A DNA stretch of 64,000 nucleotides from Variovorax sp. SG517 (GCF_013376045.1 NZ_JABMJG010000001.1:372001-436000); one strand, 5' to 3'; positions 1 to 8,920 are shown, numbered from the stretch's first letter. Numbers and translations are program-made. Notes: generated by a model not told the origin, from the sequence alone.

Positions 1-371
1 TACCAGTACCAGCGCGCCGGCGACAGGCCCTGCACCTCGACGTGCACCGAGTGCGCGAGCTCCGCTGTCGCGACGGCCCTGCCCTTCGCGACGATGCGCC
101 TGAAGCCCTCGTCGTCGGCGACCTCCCAGTTCACGTCGACGGGCGCATCGCCCATGCCGCCGCCGTGCAGCGGCTCAGGTGCGAGACGCGTCCAGAGCAC
201 GAAGCCGTCGGCGCGGGGCACGCCCGAGGCCACGCCCAGCATGAATGGATAGCGGTCGCCCGATGTCGTACCCGACGGCTGCGCATTCAACAGCAAGAAC
301 GGATGGCCAAGCGATGCGGCCGCGAGGCCGCCACACAACAGGCGGCGGCGCGAGAGTCTTTCTTCCTTCAT
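1..371 (-). CDS. PhoD-like alkaline phosphatase/phosphodiesterase, N-terminal part (cut by window edge)
   Basis: The frame opens at ATG 371 and runs off the left edge, leaving about 123 residues. The N-terminus has a twin-arginine motif (SRRRLL) and a hydrophobic stretch ending near LLLNA, so Tat export is predicted. The mature start, with DRYPFMLGVASG, PRADGFVLWTRL and later SVHVEVQGLSPARWYW, matches the N-terminal fibronectin-like region of PhoD-family metallophosphoesterases, which hydrolyse phosphate mono- or diesters in the periplasm. The catalytic domain lies outside the window. It is 71 bp downstream of the beta-propeller/cupredoxin gene on the same strand and may share its ECF-type promoter. 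Confidence 0.8.
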   Translation of the reverse strand, partial: MKEERLSRRRLLCGGLAAASLGHPFLLLNAQPSGTTSGDRYPFMLGVASGVPRADGFVLWTRLAPEPLHGGGMGDAPVDVNWEVADDEGFRRIVAKGRAVATAELAHSVHVEVQGLSPARWYW

Positions 372-442
372 CCAGCACAATGTCGTGCGCTTCGCTCGCT
401 CCTGTCAATCGGGCAGCGCACAGGCCGACTGCGTGGACCCGG

Positions 443-1711
443 CTACGGCCCCATCACGGTGACCCGCGCCGTCATGTACGGATGGACCGAGCAGACGTAG
501 TCGTACACCCCCGGCTTGTCGAAGACGCGGGCGAAGGCCTTGCCGGGCAGCAGCAGGTCGATGCCCGCCGAGCCGTCCTTGAAGGCCAGGCCGTGCGGCG
601 CGCCGTCGTCGTTCTGCCAGCTCACGCGCTGGCCGGCCTTGACGGTGATCTGCGCGGGCTCGAAAGCGAAGTTGCGGATGGTCACGTGCGCCGAGCCGCC
701 GGCGTGCGCGCCGTCCGCAGACGCTGCAGGCGAAGCAGCGGTGGCCGCCGTGCGCTGCAGCGCGATCTTGCGCGGCGCATTGCCCACCTGCACCGTGCGC
801 ATCGGCCCGCCCGCGAGGTCGACCACGCTGACGTCGTTGGAGCCCTCATTGCTCACCCAGAGCTTCCTGCCGTCGGCCGACAGGTCGAGCCAGTGCGGCT
901 GCTTGCCCACGGGAATGCTGCGCACGGCCGTGTGCGCTGCGGGGTCGAACAGCATGACTTCGCCGGGCCCCTGCACCACCACCACGCCGCTGGCCATGCC
1001 CGCGAAGTGCTGCGCGATGTGCGGCGACACGCCCGTGGGCACCGGCGAGCCCCACTGGTTGTTGGCCGGATCGAGCACCTGCACGGCCGCAACGCCGGCC
1101 AGCGTGAGGTAGAGCGACTTGCCGTCGTGGCTGAACTCGAGGTCGCGCGGCGGCTTGTCGAGCGGGATCTGTGTGACCACGGCGCGCGTCGCCATGTCGA
1201 TGACCACCAGCGCGAAGTGCCCCGGCTCCTGCGATGCGACGTACGCCTGCCGCCCGTCGGGCCGGATGGCGATGGTGTGCGGCTTGGGCACCGGCACGGT
1301 GGCGCTCACGCCATGCGCCGTGGTGTCGACGAAGGCCACGCGGTCGTCGCCGTTGACGGCCACCAGCAGCCACTTGCCGTCGGCCGTCATGGCCAGGCCC
1401 TGCGGGCCCTTGCCCACATCGATGGCGCGAGTCACGCGGTCAGCTGCGGTGTCGATCTCGCTCACGGCGGCTGCGCCCGAGCCGCTGACGAACACGCTGC
1501 GGCCATCGGGCGTGAGGACGATGCCATCGGGCCCCGCCGCCACCGGCAGCGTGGCCACGACGCGCTCCGAAGCGGTGTCGATCACGCTGACCGTGCTGTC
1601 CTTGAAGTTGCCGACATAGGCCTTGGGGCCCGCGGCGAGCGCCGGGCCGGCCGAGGCCGCCAGGGCCGCGAAGATGACGAGGATGCGTGCGAAGCCGGAC
1701 ATGGCGATCAT
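443..1711 (-). CDS. Secreted YVTN beta-propeller protein with C-terminal cupredoxin domain
   Basis: About 422 residues. A signal peptide ends near AGPALA, followed by repeated propeller blades with YVTN-like signatures (AYVGNFKDSTVSVIDT, VFVSGSG, LWVSNEGSNDVSVVDL). The last ~90 residues form a cupredoxin domain (FAFEPAQITVKAGQRVSWQN) with a complete type-1 copper ligand set visible: His in PHGLAF, then Cys, His and Met in YVCSVHPYM. This is expected to be a periplasmic copper-binding, possibly electron-transfer protein; its partner is unknown. ATG 1711 is chosen because GAGGG lies 8 nt upstream; ATG 1726 lacks a ribosome site. It is divergent from the ECF sigma gene and has its own ECF-like promoter motif at 1778-1804. 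Confidence 0.82.
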   Translation of the reverse strand: MIAMSGFARILVIFAALAASAGPALAAGPKAYVGNFKDSTVSVIDTASERVVATLPVAAGPDGIVLTPDGRSVFVSGSGAAAVSEIDTAADRVTRAIDVGKGPQGLAMTADGKWLLVAVNGDDRVAFVDTTAHGVSATVPVPKPHTIAIRPDGRQAYVASQEPGHFALVVIDMATRAVVTQIPLDKPPRDLEFSHDGKSLYLTLAGVAAVQVLDPANNQWGSPVPTGVSPHIAQHFAGMASGVVVVQGPGEVMLFDPAAHTAVRSIPVGKQPHWLDLSADGRKLWVSNEGSNDVSVVDLAGGPMRTVQVGNAPRKIALQRTAATAASPAASADGAHAGGSAHVTIRNFAFEPAQITVKAGQRVSWQNDDGAPHGLAFKDGSAGIDLLLPGKAFARVFDKPGVYDYVCSVHPYMTARVTVMGP

Positions 1712-1777
1712 GGTGAAGACCCTCATGGAAAGGGAAAGAGGAAGACGCAACGGAAGAAGCAGAATCCGCAAAGGGCA

Positions 1778-1804
1778 TGACGCATGGCGTGCCCTGCCTA
1801 TTCC
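1778..1804 (-). promoter_or_regulatory. Putative ECF-sigma promoter for the propeller/cupredoxin gene
   Basis: Read on the minus strand: GGAATA (1804-1799), a 16-nt spacer, then CGTCA (1782-1778). The GGAA-type -35 with CGTC-type -10 is typical of ECF sigma factors. An identically spaced motif lies on the opposite strand at 1836-1862. The expected leader to ATG 1711 is about 60 nt. Confidence 0.6.
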
Positions 1805-1835
1805 AGCGGCGCAAAAAGAAAAATCAAGAAAAGCT

Positions 1836-1862
1836 GGAATAAAGCGCCGGACTGCCACGTCA
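1836..1862 (+). promoter_or_regulatory. Putative autoregulatory ECF-sigma promoter
   Basis: GGAATA (1836-1841), a 16-nt spacer, then CGTCA (1858-1862). The start site would fall only a few bases before the GAAGGAG ribosome site at 1871-1877, giving a very short leader. Identical hexamer, spacer length and -10 to the divergent motif at 1778-1804 suggest recognition by the same sigma factor, presumably the one encoded at 1881. Confidence 0.6.
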
Positions 1863-1880
1863 TGCAGGAAGAAGGAGCCC

Positions 1881-2456
1881 TTGAGCCTGTCGACCGACCG
1901 CACACGCCAGTTCGAAGCCGCCGCGCTGCCGCATCTCGATGCGGCATGGAACCTCGCGCGCTGGCTGCTGCGCGACGACCAGCTGGCCGACGACGCGGTG
2001 CAGGAGGCCTATCTGCGCGCGTTCCGCTTCTTCGAGGGCTTGCGCGGCGAGAGCGCGCGGCCGTGGCTGCTGGGCATCGTGCGCAACGCCTGCTACGACT
2101 GGATGCGGCAGAACCGGCAGCTGGCCGACCAGGTGGAGTTCGACGAGCTGCGCGACAGCGAGGCGGTTTCAGCGCCCTCCTCGCCCGAAGCCGGCGATCC
2201 GGCGCGGCAGTGGGAGCAGCGCGTGCAGAGCGAGCGTGTCAACGCCGCCATCGATGCGCTGCCGCCGGTGTATCGCGAGGTGATCGTGCTGCGCGAGCTG
2301 GAGGAACTGCGCTACGAGGACATCGCGCGCATCGCGGGCATACCGCTGGGCACCGTCATGTCGCGGCTGTCGCGTGCGCGCTCGATGCTGCGCGAGAGCC
2401 TGCGCGACGAACGTCCCGGCGATGCGGGAGGAAGGACACGCCATGTCAATGTCTGA
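1881..2456 (+). CDS. ECF-family RNA polymerase sigma factor
   Basis: About 191 residues from TTG 1881, chosen because GAAGGAG sits 3 nt upstream and the conserved protein begins there. Region 2 is visible as AWNLARWLLRDD, DDAVQEAYLRAFRFF and PWLLGIVRNACYDW; region 4 as ALPPVYREVIVLRELEEL, YEDIARIAGIPLGTVMSRLS. Only sigma-2 and sigma-4 are present, as in extracytoplasmic-function factors. Its 3' end overlaps the anti-sigma gene by 14 nt, indicating coupled translation. The trigger is unknown; the divergent copper-type protein and PhoD-like enzyme are the obvious candidate targets. Confidence 0.9.
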   Translation: MSLSTDRTRQFEAAALPHLDAAWNLARWLLRDDQLADDAVQEAYLRAFRFFEGLRGESARPWLLGIVRNACYDWMRQNRQLADQVEFDELRDSEAVSAPSSPEAGDPARQWEQRVQSERVNAAIDALPPVYREVIVLRELEELRYEDIARIAGIPLGTVMSRLSRARSMLRESLRDERPGDAGGRTRHVNV

Positions 2457-3132
2457 CGAGGAACTGGGCACGCTGATCCGGCGCCACGCCGCGCGGCACA
2501 TACCGACCGAGGGGCTGGCCGCGCGTATCGGGAATGCGGTGCGCGCGGAGGAAGCCGCCGCGCCGGCACCGGTGCCGGCATCAGCTCCCGCGCGACAAGG
2601 CCGGAGGCTGTGGCAGGGGCTGGCATGGTTCGGCACCGGCGCCGCCACGGCCTGGGGCCTGGCGCTCGTGCTGCTGGCGACGCCGGTACCGCCTGCCGAC
2701 GCGCTAGCCGAAGGCATCACGGCCAACCACGTGCGCTCGCTGATGGCCTCGCATCTGGCCGACGTGGCCTCGTCCGACCATCACACGGTCAAGCCCTGGT
2801 TCGCCGGCAAGCTCGACTTCTCACCGCCGGTGGTCGACCTCGCCGCGGAGGGCTTTGCGCTCGCGGGCGGGCGGCTCGATTACCTGGACGGGCGCACCGT
2901 GGCGGCGCTGGTCTACCGCTCGGGGCCGCACGTGATCAACCTGTTCGTGTGGCCGGCGCCGGATGCAAGGGCGCAGGCGCCGGTGGCTTCGGCGAGGCAG
3001 GGCTACCAGCTCGTGCACTGGGCCCAGGGCGGCATGCAGGCCTGGGCGGTGTCGGATCTCAATGCGACGGAGCTGCAGAACTTCGCAGTGCTGCTGCGCG
3101 AGCGAACCGCGCCGGCGCCTTCGCCGAAGTAG
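2443..3132 (+). CDS. Membrane anti-sigma factor (RsiW/COG5662-like)
   Basis: About 229 residues from ATG 2443, with a strong GGAGGAAGG ribosome site, overlapping the sigma gene. A short cytoplasmic N-terminus (EELGTLIRRHAARHIP) precedes a single membrane segment at roughly residues 57-76 and a periplasmic domain (HVRSLMASHLADV, SSDHHTVKPWFAGKLDFSPP) typical of transmembrane anti-sigma regulators. There are no cysteines, so it is not a zinc-binding ZAS-type redox sensor. It presumably holds the upstream sigma factor at the membrane until a periplasmic cue releases it. Confidence 0.82.
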   Translation: MSMSDEELGTLIRRHAARHIPTEGLAARIGNAVRAEEAAAPAPVPASAPARQGRRLWQGLAWFGTGAATAWGLALVLLATPVPPADALAEGITANHVRSLMASHLADVASSDHHTVKPWFAGKLDFSPPVVDLAAEGFALAGGRLDYLDGRTVAALVYRSGPHVINLFVWPAPDARAQAPVASARQGYQLVHWAQGGMQAWAVSDLNATELQNFAVLLRERTAPAPSPK

Positions 3133-3136
3133 CAGC

Positions 3137-4387
3137 TCAGCAGGCGACGGCTGCCGGCCGGCGTGCAGCGGCACGCGCACTCGCCACCGCCCAACCGAAG
3201 ATGCCGAGCCCGGCGAGTGCCAGCAGCGCGCCGACCCAGCCGGTCGAAGTCCAGCCCAGCCCCGCGGCGATCGCCACGCCGCCGAGCCATGCGCCCAGCG
3301 CGTTGGCCATGTTGAAGGCCGAGTGGTTGAGCGCAGCAGCGAGCGTCTGCGCGTCGCCCGCCACGTCCATCAGCCGGATCTGCAGTGCCGGGCCGATGGC
3401 CACGGTGGTGCCGATGAGGAACACGTTGATTGCAGCCGCGACCACGTTGTGCGCCGCGAAGGTGAACACCGCGAGCACCAGCGCCGCATAGACCATCACG
3501 CCGCCGATGGTGCGCATCACCGACTTGTCGGCCAGCCGCGAGCCCACGAGGTTGCCCACCACCATGCCGAGGCCGAAGAGCGCGAGCACGATGGGCACGC
3601 CGCCCACCGACATGCCGGCAACCTCGATCAGCGTGGGCTTGATGTAGCTGAACACCGAGAACATGCCGCCGAAGCCGATGGCGGCGATGCCGAGCGTGAA
3701 CCACACCTGCTTGCGCTTGAGCGCGCCGAGCTCGCGCCAGGGGCTGGCGCCGGCGGCTGGTGCCATGTCGGGGATGTCGCGGCGAAGCAGCGCGATGGCC
3801 ACCAGCGCGATGAGGCCCACGAACACGAAGGCCGCGCGCCAGCCGAAGTACTGGCCCAGCCACGCCGCGATGGGCACCCCCACCAGCGTGGCGCCGGTGA
3901 GCCCCAGCATCACGAGCCCCACGGCCCGCGCGCGGCGACCCGGCGGCGCCAGCGTGGCGGCCACCAGCGCGGCCACGCCGAAGTAGGTGCCGTGCGGCAG
4001 GCCGGCGGCAAAGCGCAGCAGGTTCAGCAGCAGGTAGTTGGGCGCGATGGCGCTGGCGAAGTTGCCGGCCGCGAAAACGGCCATGAGCGCGATCAGCAGC
4101 GCGCGGCGGCGCCAGCCGGCGGCCAGCACCGCGAGCACCGGGGCGCCGATGACCACGCCGATCGCATAGGCGCTGATGACGTGGCCGGCCTGCGGGATGC
4201 TCACGCCGATGTCCTTCGCCACCTCGGGCAGCAGGCCCATGATGACGAACTCGCCGGTGCCGATGGCGAAGCCGCCGACGCCGAGCGCGAGCACCGCGCG
4301 AAGGAAGTTGGCGGGCGCGCCCGAAGGCAGGGTGAAGGAAGAAATGTCGGTGGCCGCGCTGTCCTGCGCGGGTGGGGAGGCGTTCAA
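3137..4387 (-). CDS. MFS transporter (DHA1, AraJ/NepI-like efflux)
   Basis: About 416 residues with twelve predicted membrane segments. The first-helix sequence FAIGTGEFVIMGLLPEVA and RFAAGLPHGTYFGVAALVAA are typical of the DHA1 family of proton-driven exporters of sugars, nucleosides or drugs. TTG 4387 is chosen because AGGAG lies 7 nt upstream; an upstream GTG at 4432 has no ribosome site. It converges on the anti-sigma gene with only 4 bp between stops and lies downstream of urtE in the same direction after a 132-bp gap. The substrate cannot be told from sequence. Confidence 0.82.
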   Translation of the reverse strand: MNASPPAQDSAATDISSFTLPSGAPANFLRAVLALGVGGFAIGTGEFVIMGLLPEVAKDIGVSIPQAGHVISAYAIGVVIGAPVLAVLAAGWRRRALLIALMAVFAAGNFASAIAPNYLLLNLLRFAAGLPHGTYFGVAALVAATLAPPGRRARAVGLVMLGLTGATLVGVPIAAWLGQYFGWRAAFVFVGLIALVAIALLRRDIPDMAPAAGASPWRELGALKRKQVWFTLGIAAIGFGGMFSVFSYIKPTLIEVAGMSVGGVPIVLALFGLGMVVGNLVGSRLADKSVMRTIGGVMVYAALVLAVFTFAAHNVVAAAINVFLIGTTVAIGPALQIRLMDVAGDAQTLAAALNHSAFNMANALGAWLGGVAIAAGLGWTSTGWVGALLALAGLGIFGWAVASARAAARRPAAVAC

Positions 4388-4519
4388 GGCCAGGCTCCTG
4401 GGAGGGGTGCCCGGCGGCAGCGGGCAAGGCACGATTTTAGGGTAAACCCTGAAACCGTACCGATACGCAGATGCCGATGACCTTGTACTGCCAGGGCCGC
4501 GAGGCCCTCGCCCGTGGGC

Positions 4520-5212
4520 TCAGATGGCCACCAGCTGCCGCACGCCCTGCGCTTCCATGTCCTTGCCGAGGCCGCGCGCGATGACCTCGCCGCGCTCCAT
4601 GACGAGGTAGTCGTCGGCCAGCTCCTGGGCGAAGTCGTAGTACTGCTCGCACAGCACGATGGCCATGTCGCCCCGGTCGGCCAGCATGCGGATGACGCGG
4701 CCGATGTCCTTGATGATGCTGGGCTGGATGCCTTCGGTGGGCTCGTCGAGGATCAGCAGGCGCGGCTTGGGCGCCAGCGCCCGGGCGATGGCCAGCTGCT
4801 GCTGCTGGCCGCCGGAGAGGTCGCCGCCCCTTCTGTTCATCATCTGCTTGAGCACCGGGAACAGCTCGTACAGCTCCGCCGGGATGGGCGTGCCGCCGCT
4901 CTTGTAGGCCAGGCCCATGCGCAGGTTTTCTTCTACGGTGAGCCGCGCGAAGATCTCGCGGCCCTGCGGCACGAAGCCGATGCCGGCCCGGGCCCGCTCA
5001 TAGGGCGTGGCCTTGTGGATCGGCTTGCCTTCGAGTTCGATGCTGCCGCTCTTGATGGGCACCAGGCCCATGAGCGACTTCAGCAGCGTGGTCTTGCCCA
5101 CGCCGTTGCGGCCCAGCAGCACTGTGACCTTGCCCAGCTTCGCCTCGAAGCTCACGTCGCGCAGGATGTGGGAGCCGCCGTAGTACTGATGGATGTTCTT
5201 GACTGTCAGCAT
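4520..5212 (-). CDS. urtE: Urea ABC transporter ATP-binding subunit UrtE
   Basis: About 230 residues. Walker A GRNGVGKTT, signature LSGGQQQQLAIARAL and Walker B LLILDEPTEGIQP are intact. The IHQYYGGSHILRDVSF opening and the short, LivF-like length identify the second ATPase of the high-affinity urea/short-chain amide importer. ATG 5212 has GAGGGAACG upstream, embedded in the end of urtD; the gap between the genes is 11 nt. Last gene of the urtABCDE operon. No urease genes follow in this window. Confidence 0.93.
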   Translation of the reverse strand: MLTVKNIHQYYGGSHILRDVSFEAKLGKVTVLLGRNGVGKTTLLKSLMGLVPIKSGSIELEGKPIHKATPYERARAGIGFVPQGREIFARLTVEENLRMGLAYKSGGTPIPAELYELFPVLKQMMNRRGGDLSGGQQQQLAIARALAPKPRLLILDEPTEGIQPSIIKDIGRVIRMLADRGDMAIVLCEQYYDFAQELADDYLVMERGEVIARGLGKDMEAQGVRQLVAI

Positions 5213-5223
5213 GGTTCGTTCCC

Positions 5224-6102
5224 TCAGCGGCCCAGGTAGACCTCGATCACTCGCTCGTCGGCCTGCACCTCGTCCAGCGTGCCCTGCGCGAGCACGGAGC
5301 CGTCGCACAGCACGGTGACGATCTCGGAGATGGTGCGGATGAAGCTCATGTCGTGCTCCACCACCATCAGCGAGTGCTTGCCCTTGAGCGTGAGGAAGAG
5401 TTCGGCGGTGCGCGCGGTTTCTTCGTCGGTCATGCCGGCCACGGGCTCGTCGAGCAGCAGCAGCTTCGGGTCCTGCATCAGCAGCATGCCGATCTCGAGC
5501 CACTGCTTCTGGCCGTGGCTCAGGTTGCCGGCCAGGCGCGAGACGCTGTCGGCCAGGTGGATGGTTTCGAGCACTTCGGCCAGGCGGTCGCTCTGCGCGG
5601 AGTCGAGCCTGAAGAGCATCGACGAGCGCACGCCCTTGTCGGTCTTCAGCGCGAGCTCCAGGTTCTCGAACACGGTCAGGTGCTCGAACACCGTCGGCTT
5701 CTGGAACTTGCGGCCGATGCCCAGCTGAGCGATCTCGGCCTCGCGGTGACGCAGCAGGTCGATGGTGCTGCCGAAGAACACGGTGCCTTCGTCGGGGCGG
5801 GTCTTGCCGGTGATGATGTCCATCATCGTCGTCTTGCCCGCGCCGTTCGGCCCGATGATGCAGCGCAGCTCGCCCGGTGCGATGTCCAGCGACAGCTTGT
5901 TGATGGCCTTGAAGCCATCGAAGCTCACGCTCACGTCTTCGAGGTAGAGGATGCGGCCGTGCGTGACGTCGACTTCGCCCGGCGTGACGTGGCGGCCGAA
6001 GTCGGCGGCGCGGCCACCCGATTCGGTACTGCCGCTCACGTAGTGGATGCCGCTGGCTCGTGCGGCGCGCTCGGCGCCTGCTTCCATGAGGTCGGGTGTC
6101 AT
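5224..6102 (-). CDS. urtD: Urea ABC transporter ATP-binding subunit UrtD
   Basis: About 292 residues. After a roughly 45-residue leader comes the ATPase domain with Walker A GPNGAGKTTMMD, the UrtD-typical signature LSHGQKQWLEIGMLLMQDP and Walker B LLLLDEPVAGMTDEET. LivG-like; pairs with UrtE to energise uptake of urea. The start ATG overlaps the urtC stop in ATGA, which indicates translational coupling. The leader before YLEDVSVSFDG is longer than in LivG but is seen in related urea systems. Confidence 0.93.
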   Translation of the reverse strand: MTPDLMEAGAERAARASGIHYVSGSTESGGRAADFGRHVTPGEVDVTHGRILYLEDVSVSFDGFKAINKLSLDIAPGELRCIIGPNGAGKTTMMDIITGKTRPDEGTVFFGSTIDLLRHREAEIAQLGIGRKFQKPTVFEHLTVFENLELALKTDKGVRSSMLFRLDSAQSDRLAEVLETIHLADSVSRLAGNLSHGQKQWLEIGMLLMQDPKLLLLDEPVAGMTDEETARTAELFLTLKGKHSLMVVEHDMSFIRTISEIVTVLCDGSVLAQGTLDEVQADERVIEVYLGR

Positions 6103-7325
6103 GCGCGTGCTCCCTTCGCATCCACCGGCAGCGAGGCCAGCGCATCGGGCTCGACGCCCTGCTCCACCGCGACCGCACGGCGTGCCTCCTGCACCGGTTC
6201 GGGCTGCGGCTTCTCTTCTTCCTTCTTCTCCCTGGAGAGCCACTTGCGCACCAGGCCCACGATGCCGTTCGGCAGGAACAGCGTGACAGCAATGAACAAC
6301 GCCCCCAGGAAGTACAGCCAGTACTCCGGATAGGCCACGGTGAGCCAGCTCTTCGCGCCGTTGACGATGAAGGCGCCGATGATCGGCCCGATCAGCGTGG
6401 CGCGGCCGCCCACAGCCGCCCAGATGGCGATCTCGATGGAGTTGGCAGCACTCATCTCGCCCGGGTTGATGATGCCGACCTGCGGCACGTACAGCGCGCC
6501 GGCCACGCCGCACATGACGGCCGAGATCACCCAGATCGTGAGCTTGTAGGGCAGCGGGTTGTAGCCCGAGAACATCACGCGCGTCTCGGCGTCTCGAATC
6601 GCCTGCAGCACTCGGCCGAACTTGCTGCCGATGAGCCACTTCGCGAACAGGAAGAAGCCCAGCAGCGTGGCGCCCGTGAGCGCGAAGAGCGTCATGCGCA
6701 TCTCCTGCGTGGCGATCGGGATGCCCAGAATGCGCTTGAAGTCGGTGAAGCCGTTGTTGCCGCCGAAGCCCGTCTCGTTGCGGAAGAACAGCAGCATGGC
6801 CGCGAAGGTCATCGCCTGCGTGATGATCGAGAAGTACACGCCCTTGATGCGCGAGCGGAAGGCGAAGAAACCGAACACGAAGGCAATGAGGCCCGGCACC
6901 GCGACGATCAGCACCAGCGTGGCGATGAAGCTGTCGCTGAAGGTCCAGTGCCAGGGCAGCGTCTTCCAGTCGAGGAACACCATGAAGTCGGGCAGGTCGC
7001 TCTTGTAGTTGCCGTCGCGGCCGATCTGGCGCATGAGGTACATGCCCATCATGTAGCCGCCCAGCGCAAAGAAGAGGCCGTGGCCCAGCGAGAGGATGCC
7101 GGTGTAGCCCCAGATCAGGTCCATGGCCAGCGCGCAGATCGCGTAGCACATGATCTTGCCGACCAGCGCCACCGCGTAGTCGCTCATGTGCAGCGGGCTG
7201 TCCGCAGGCACCCACATGTTGAGAACGGGCGCCACCGCGCACACCACGATGAGCGCGACGAAGAAGGCCGTCCAGCCCTTGCCGCTCAAGAGCGGCCCCT
7301 TGGTTGGAAGTACGACCTTGCTCAT
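6099..7325 (-). CDS. urtC: Urea ABC transporter permease UrtC
   Basis: About 408 residues with ten or so membrane segments. Permease features include DLIWGYTGILSLGHGLFFALGGY, IRDAETRVMFSGYN and PGEMSAANSIEIAIWAAVGG, typical of the LivM-like urea permease. A charged C-terminal tail rich in Lys/Glu (REKKEEEKPQPEPVQEA) extends into the cytoplasm. ATG 7325 overlaps the urtB stop by ATGA. Works as a heterodimer with UrtB. Confidence 0.93.
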   Translation of the reverse strand: MSKVVLPTKGPLLSGKGWTAFFVALIVVCAVAPVLNMWVPADSPLHMSDYAVALVGKIMCYAICALAMDLIWGYTGILSLGHGLFFALGGYMMGMYLMRQIGRDGNYKSDLPDFMVFLDWKTLPWHWTFSDSFIATLVLIVAVPGLIAFVFGFFAFRSRIKGVYFSIITQAMTFAAMLLFFRNETGFGGNNGFTDFKRILGIPIATQEMRMTLFALTGATLLGFFLFAKWLIGSKFGRVLQAIRDAETRVMFSGYNPLPYKLTIWVISAVMCGVAGALYVPQVGIINPGEMSAANSIEIAIWAAVGGRATLIGPIIGAFIVNGAKSWLTVAYPEYWLYFLGALFIAVTLFLPNGIVGLVRKWLSREKKEEEKPQPEPVQEARRAVAVEQGVEPDALASLPVDAKGARA

Positions 7326-8908
7326 GCCTCTGCGCTCCGGCCCTTCATTGCGAAGATGCCCTGGGGCCTCTTCTGGATAAAGATGATGATGAAGACAAGC
7401 ACCGCGATCTTCGCGAGCACCGCGCCCGCCCAGCCTTCGATGAACTTGTTGAGAATGCCCAGTCCCAGCGCCGCGTACACGGTGCCCGCGAGCTGGCCGA
7501 CGCCGCCCATCACGACCACCATGAAGCTGTCGACGATGTAGCTCTGGCCCAGGTCGGGGCCGACGTTGCCGATCTGGCTCAGCGCGCAGCCCGCCAGGCC
7601 CGCGATGCCGGAGCCGAGCGCGAAGGCGTAGGTGTCGATGCGCGCGGTGTTCACGCCCATGCACGAGGCGATCGGGCGGTTCTGCGTGACGCCGCGCACG
7701 AACAGGCCCAGCCGCGTGCGGCCGATGAGCCAGCCCATCGCCAGCAGCACCAGAGCCGCGAAGATGATGATGCATATGCGGTTCCACGGCAGCGTGACGT
7801 TGCTCAGCATGGTGAAGCCGCCGCTCATCCAGCCGGGGTTTTCCACGCCGACGTTCTGCGCGCCGAACAGCGTGCGCACCAGCTGCTGCAGCATCAGGCT
7901 GATGCCCCAGGTGGCCAGCAGCGTCTCGAGCGGGCGACCGTAGAGGAAGCGGATCACGCCGCGCTCCAGCACCGCGCCGACAAGCGCCGATGCCATGAAG
8001 GAAACGGGGATGGCGGCCACCAGGTACCAGCCGAAGGCTGCCTCGGGCATGTACTTCTGGAAGATGCCCTGCATCACATAGGTGGCGTAGGCGCCGATCA
8101 TCATCAGCTCGCCGTGGGCCATGTTGATGACGCCCATCAGCCCGTAGGTGATGGCCAGGCCCAGCGCGGCCAGCAGCAGCACCGAGCCGAGGCTGATGCC
8201 GCTGAACACGGCGTTGATGCGGTCGCCCCACACCAGCGCGCCATCGATGCTCGCGATGGAGGCGACGATGGCGGCCTTGACGTCCGCCTCGGTCTCGTCG
8301 GCCAGGCGCTGGTTGAGCAGCAGCTTGGTGTCGGGGTTGCGGTTGTTGCCCAGCTCCTTGGCGGCCACCAGACGCTTGGCCTTGTCGGCGCTGGTGAGCA
8401 TGCTGGCGGCGCGCACCAGTTCGAGCTGCGCCTTGATCTTCGGGTTGGTCTCGGCGGCCAGCGCCTTTTCGACCATGGGCAGGCGCGACTCGTCGGGCTC
8501 CTTGAAGAGCGCCTGCGCGGCTTCGGCGCGCACCGCGTCGTCCTTGCTCGTGAGCTTGAGCGCGGCCTGCGCGGCATCGAGCGCGCCGCGCATCAGGTTG
8601 TTGTTGACGACGTCCTCGGCGGTGTCGGGCACCTTCAGCTCGGCGCCGGTCACCGGGTCGTAGCCCTTGTCGTCCTTCATCACGAAGACCTTGTCTTCGG
8701 TGTACTTGACCGCGTCGTCGGACATGGCCTGGATGAATGCTGCCGTCTTGTCGTCGGCCGTGAGCACGGCCTTGTTGAGCGCGGCGATGCGGGCTTCGGA
8801 ATCGCCGGAGGCGATGGCCCGGGCTTCGTCGGCGGTCAGCGCATGGGCGGCCGATGCCATCAGCAGCATGGCGGCGATTGCGCAGTGAAGGGATCGTCGA
8901 AGCATCAT
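7322..8908 (-). CDS. urtB: Urea ABC transporter permease UrtB
   Basis: About 528 residues from the tandem ATG pair at 8908. A signal-like N-terminus (RRSLHCAIAAMLLMASAAHA) leads to a periplasmic, alanine-rich helical region of about 200 residues, then the LivH-like permease domain (LGLAITYGLMGVINMAHGE, SLMLQQLVRTLFGAQNVGV). The long N-terminal extra-membrane part is usual for UrtB and distinguishes it from LivH. The ribosome site is weak (GGGAG 13 nt upstream). It is separated from urtA by a 154-bp gap holding an inverted repeat pair, so relative expression of binding protein and permeases may be set there. Confidence 0.92.
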   Translation of the reverse strand: MMLRRSLHCAIAAMLLMASAAHALTADEARAIASGDSEARIAALNKAVLTADDKTAAFIQAMSDDAVKYTEDKVFVMKDDKGYDPVTGAELKVPDTAEDVVNNNLMRGALDAAQAALKLTSKDDAVRAEAAQALFKEPDESRLPMVEKALAAETNPKIKAQLELVRAASMLTSADKAKRLVAAKELGNNRNPDTKLLLNQRLADETEADVKAAIVASIASIDGALVWGDRINAVFSGISLGSVLLLAALGLAITYGLMGVINMAHGELMMIGAYATYVMQGIFQKYMPEAAFGWYLVAAIPVSFMASALVGAVLERGVIRFLYGRPLETLLATWGISLMLQQLVRTLFGAQNVGVENPGWMSGGFTMLSNVTLPWNRICIIIFAALVLLAMGWLIGRTRLGLFVRGVTQNRPIASCMGVNTARIDTYAFALGSGIAGLAGCALSQIGNVGPDLGQSYIVDSFMVVVMGGVGQLAGTVYAALGLGILNKFIEGWAGAVLAKIAVLVFIIIFIQKRPQGIFAMKGRSAEA

Positions 8909-8920
8909 GAAATTCGTGTT

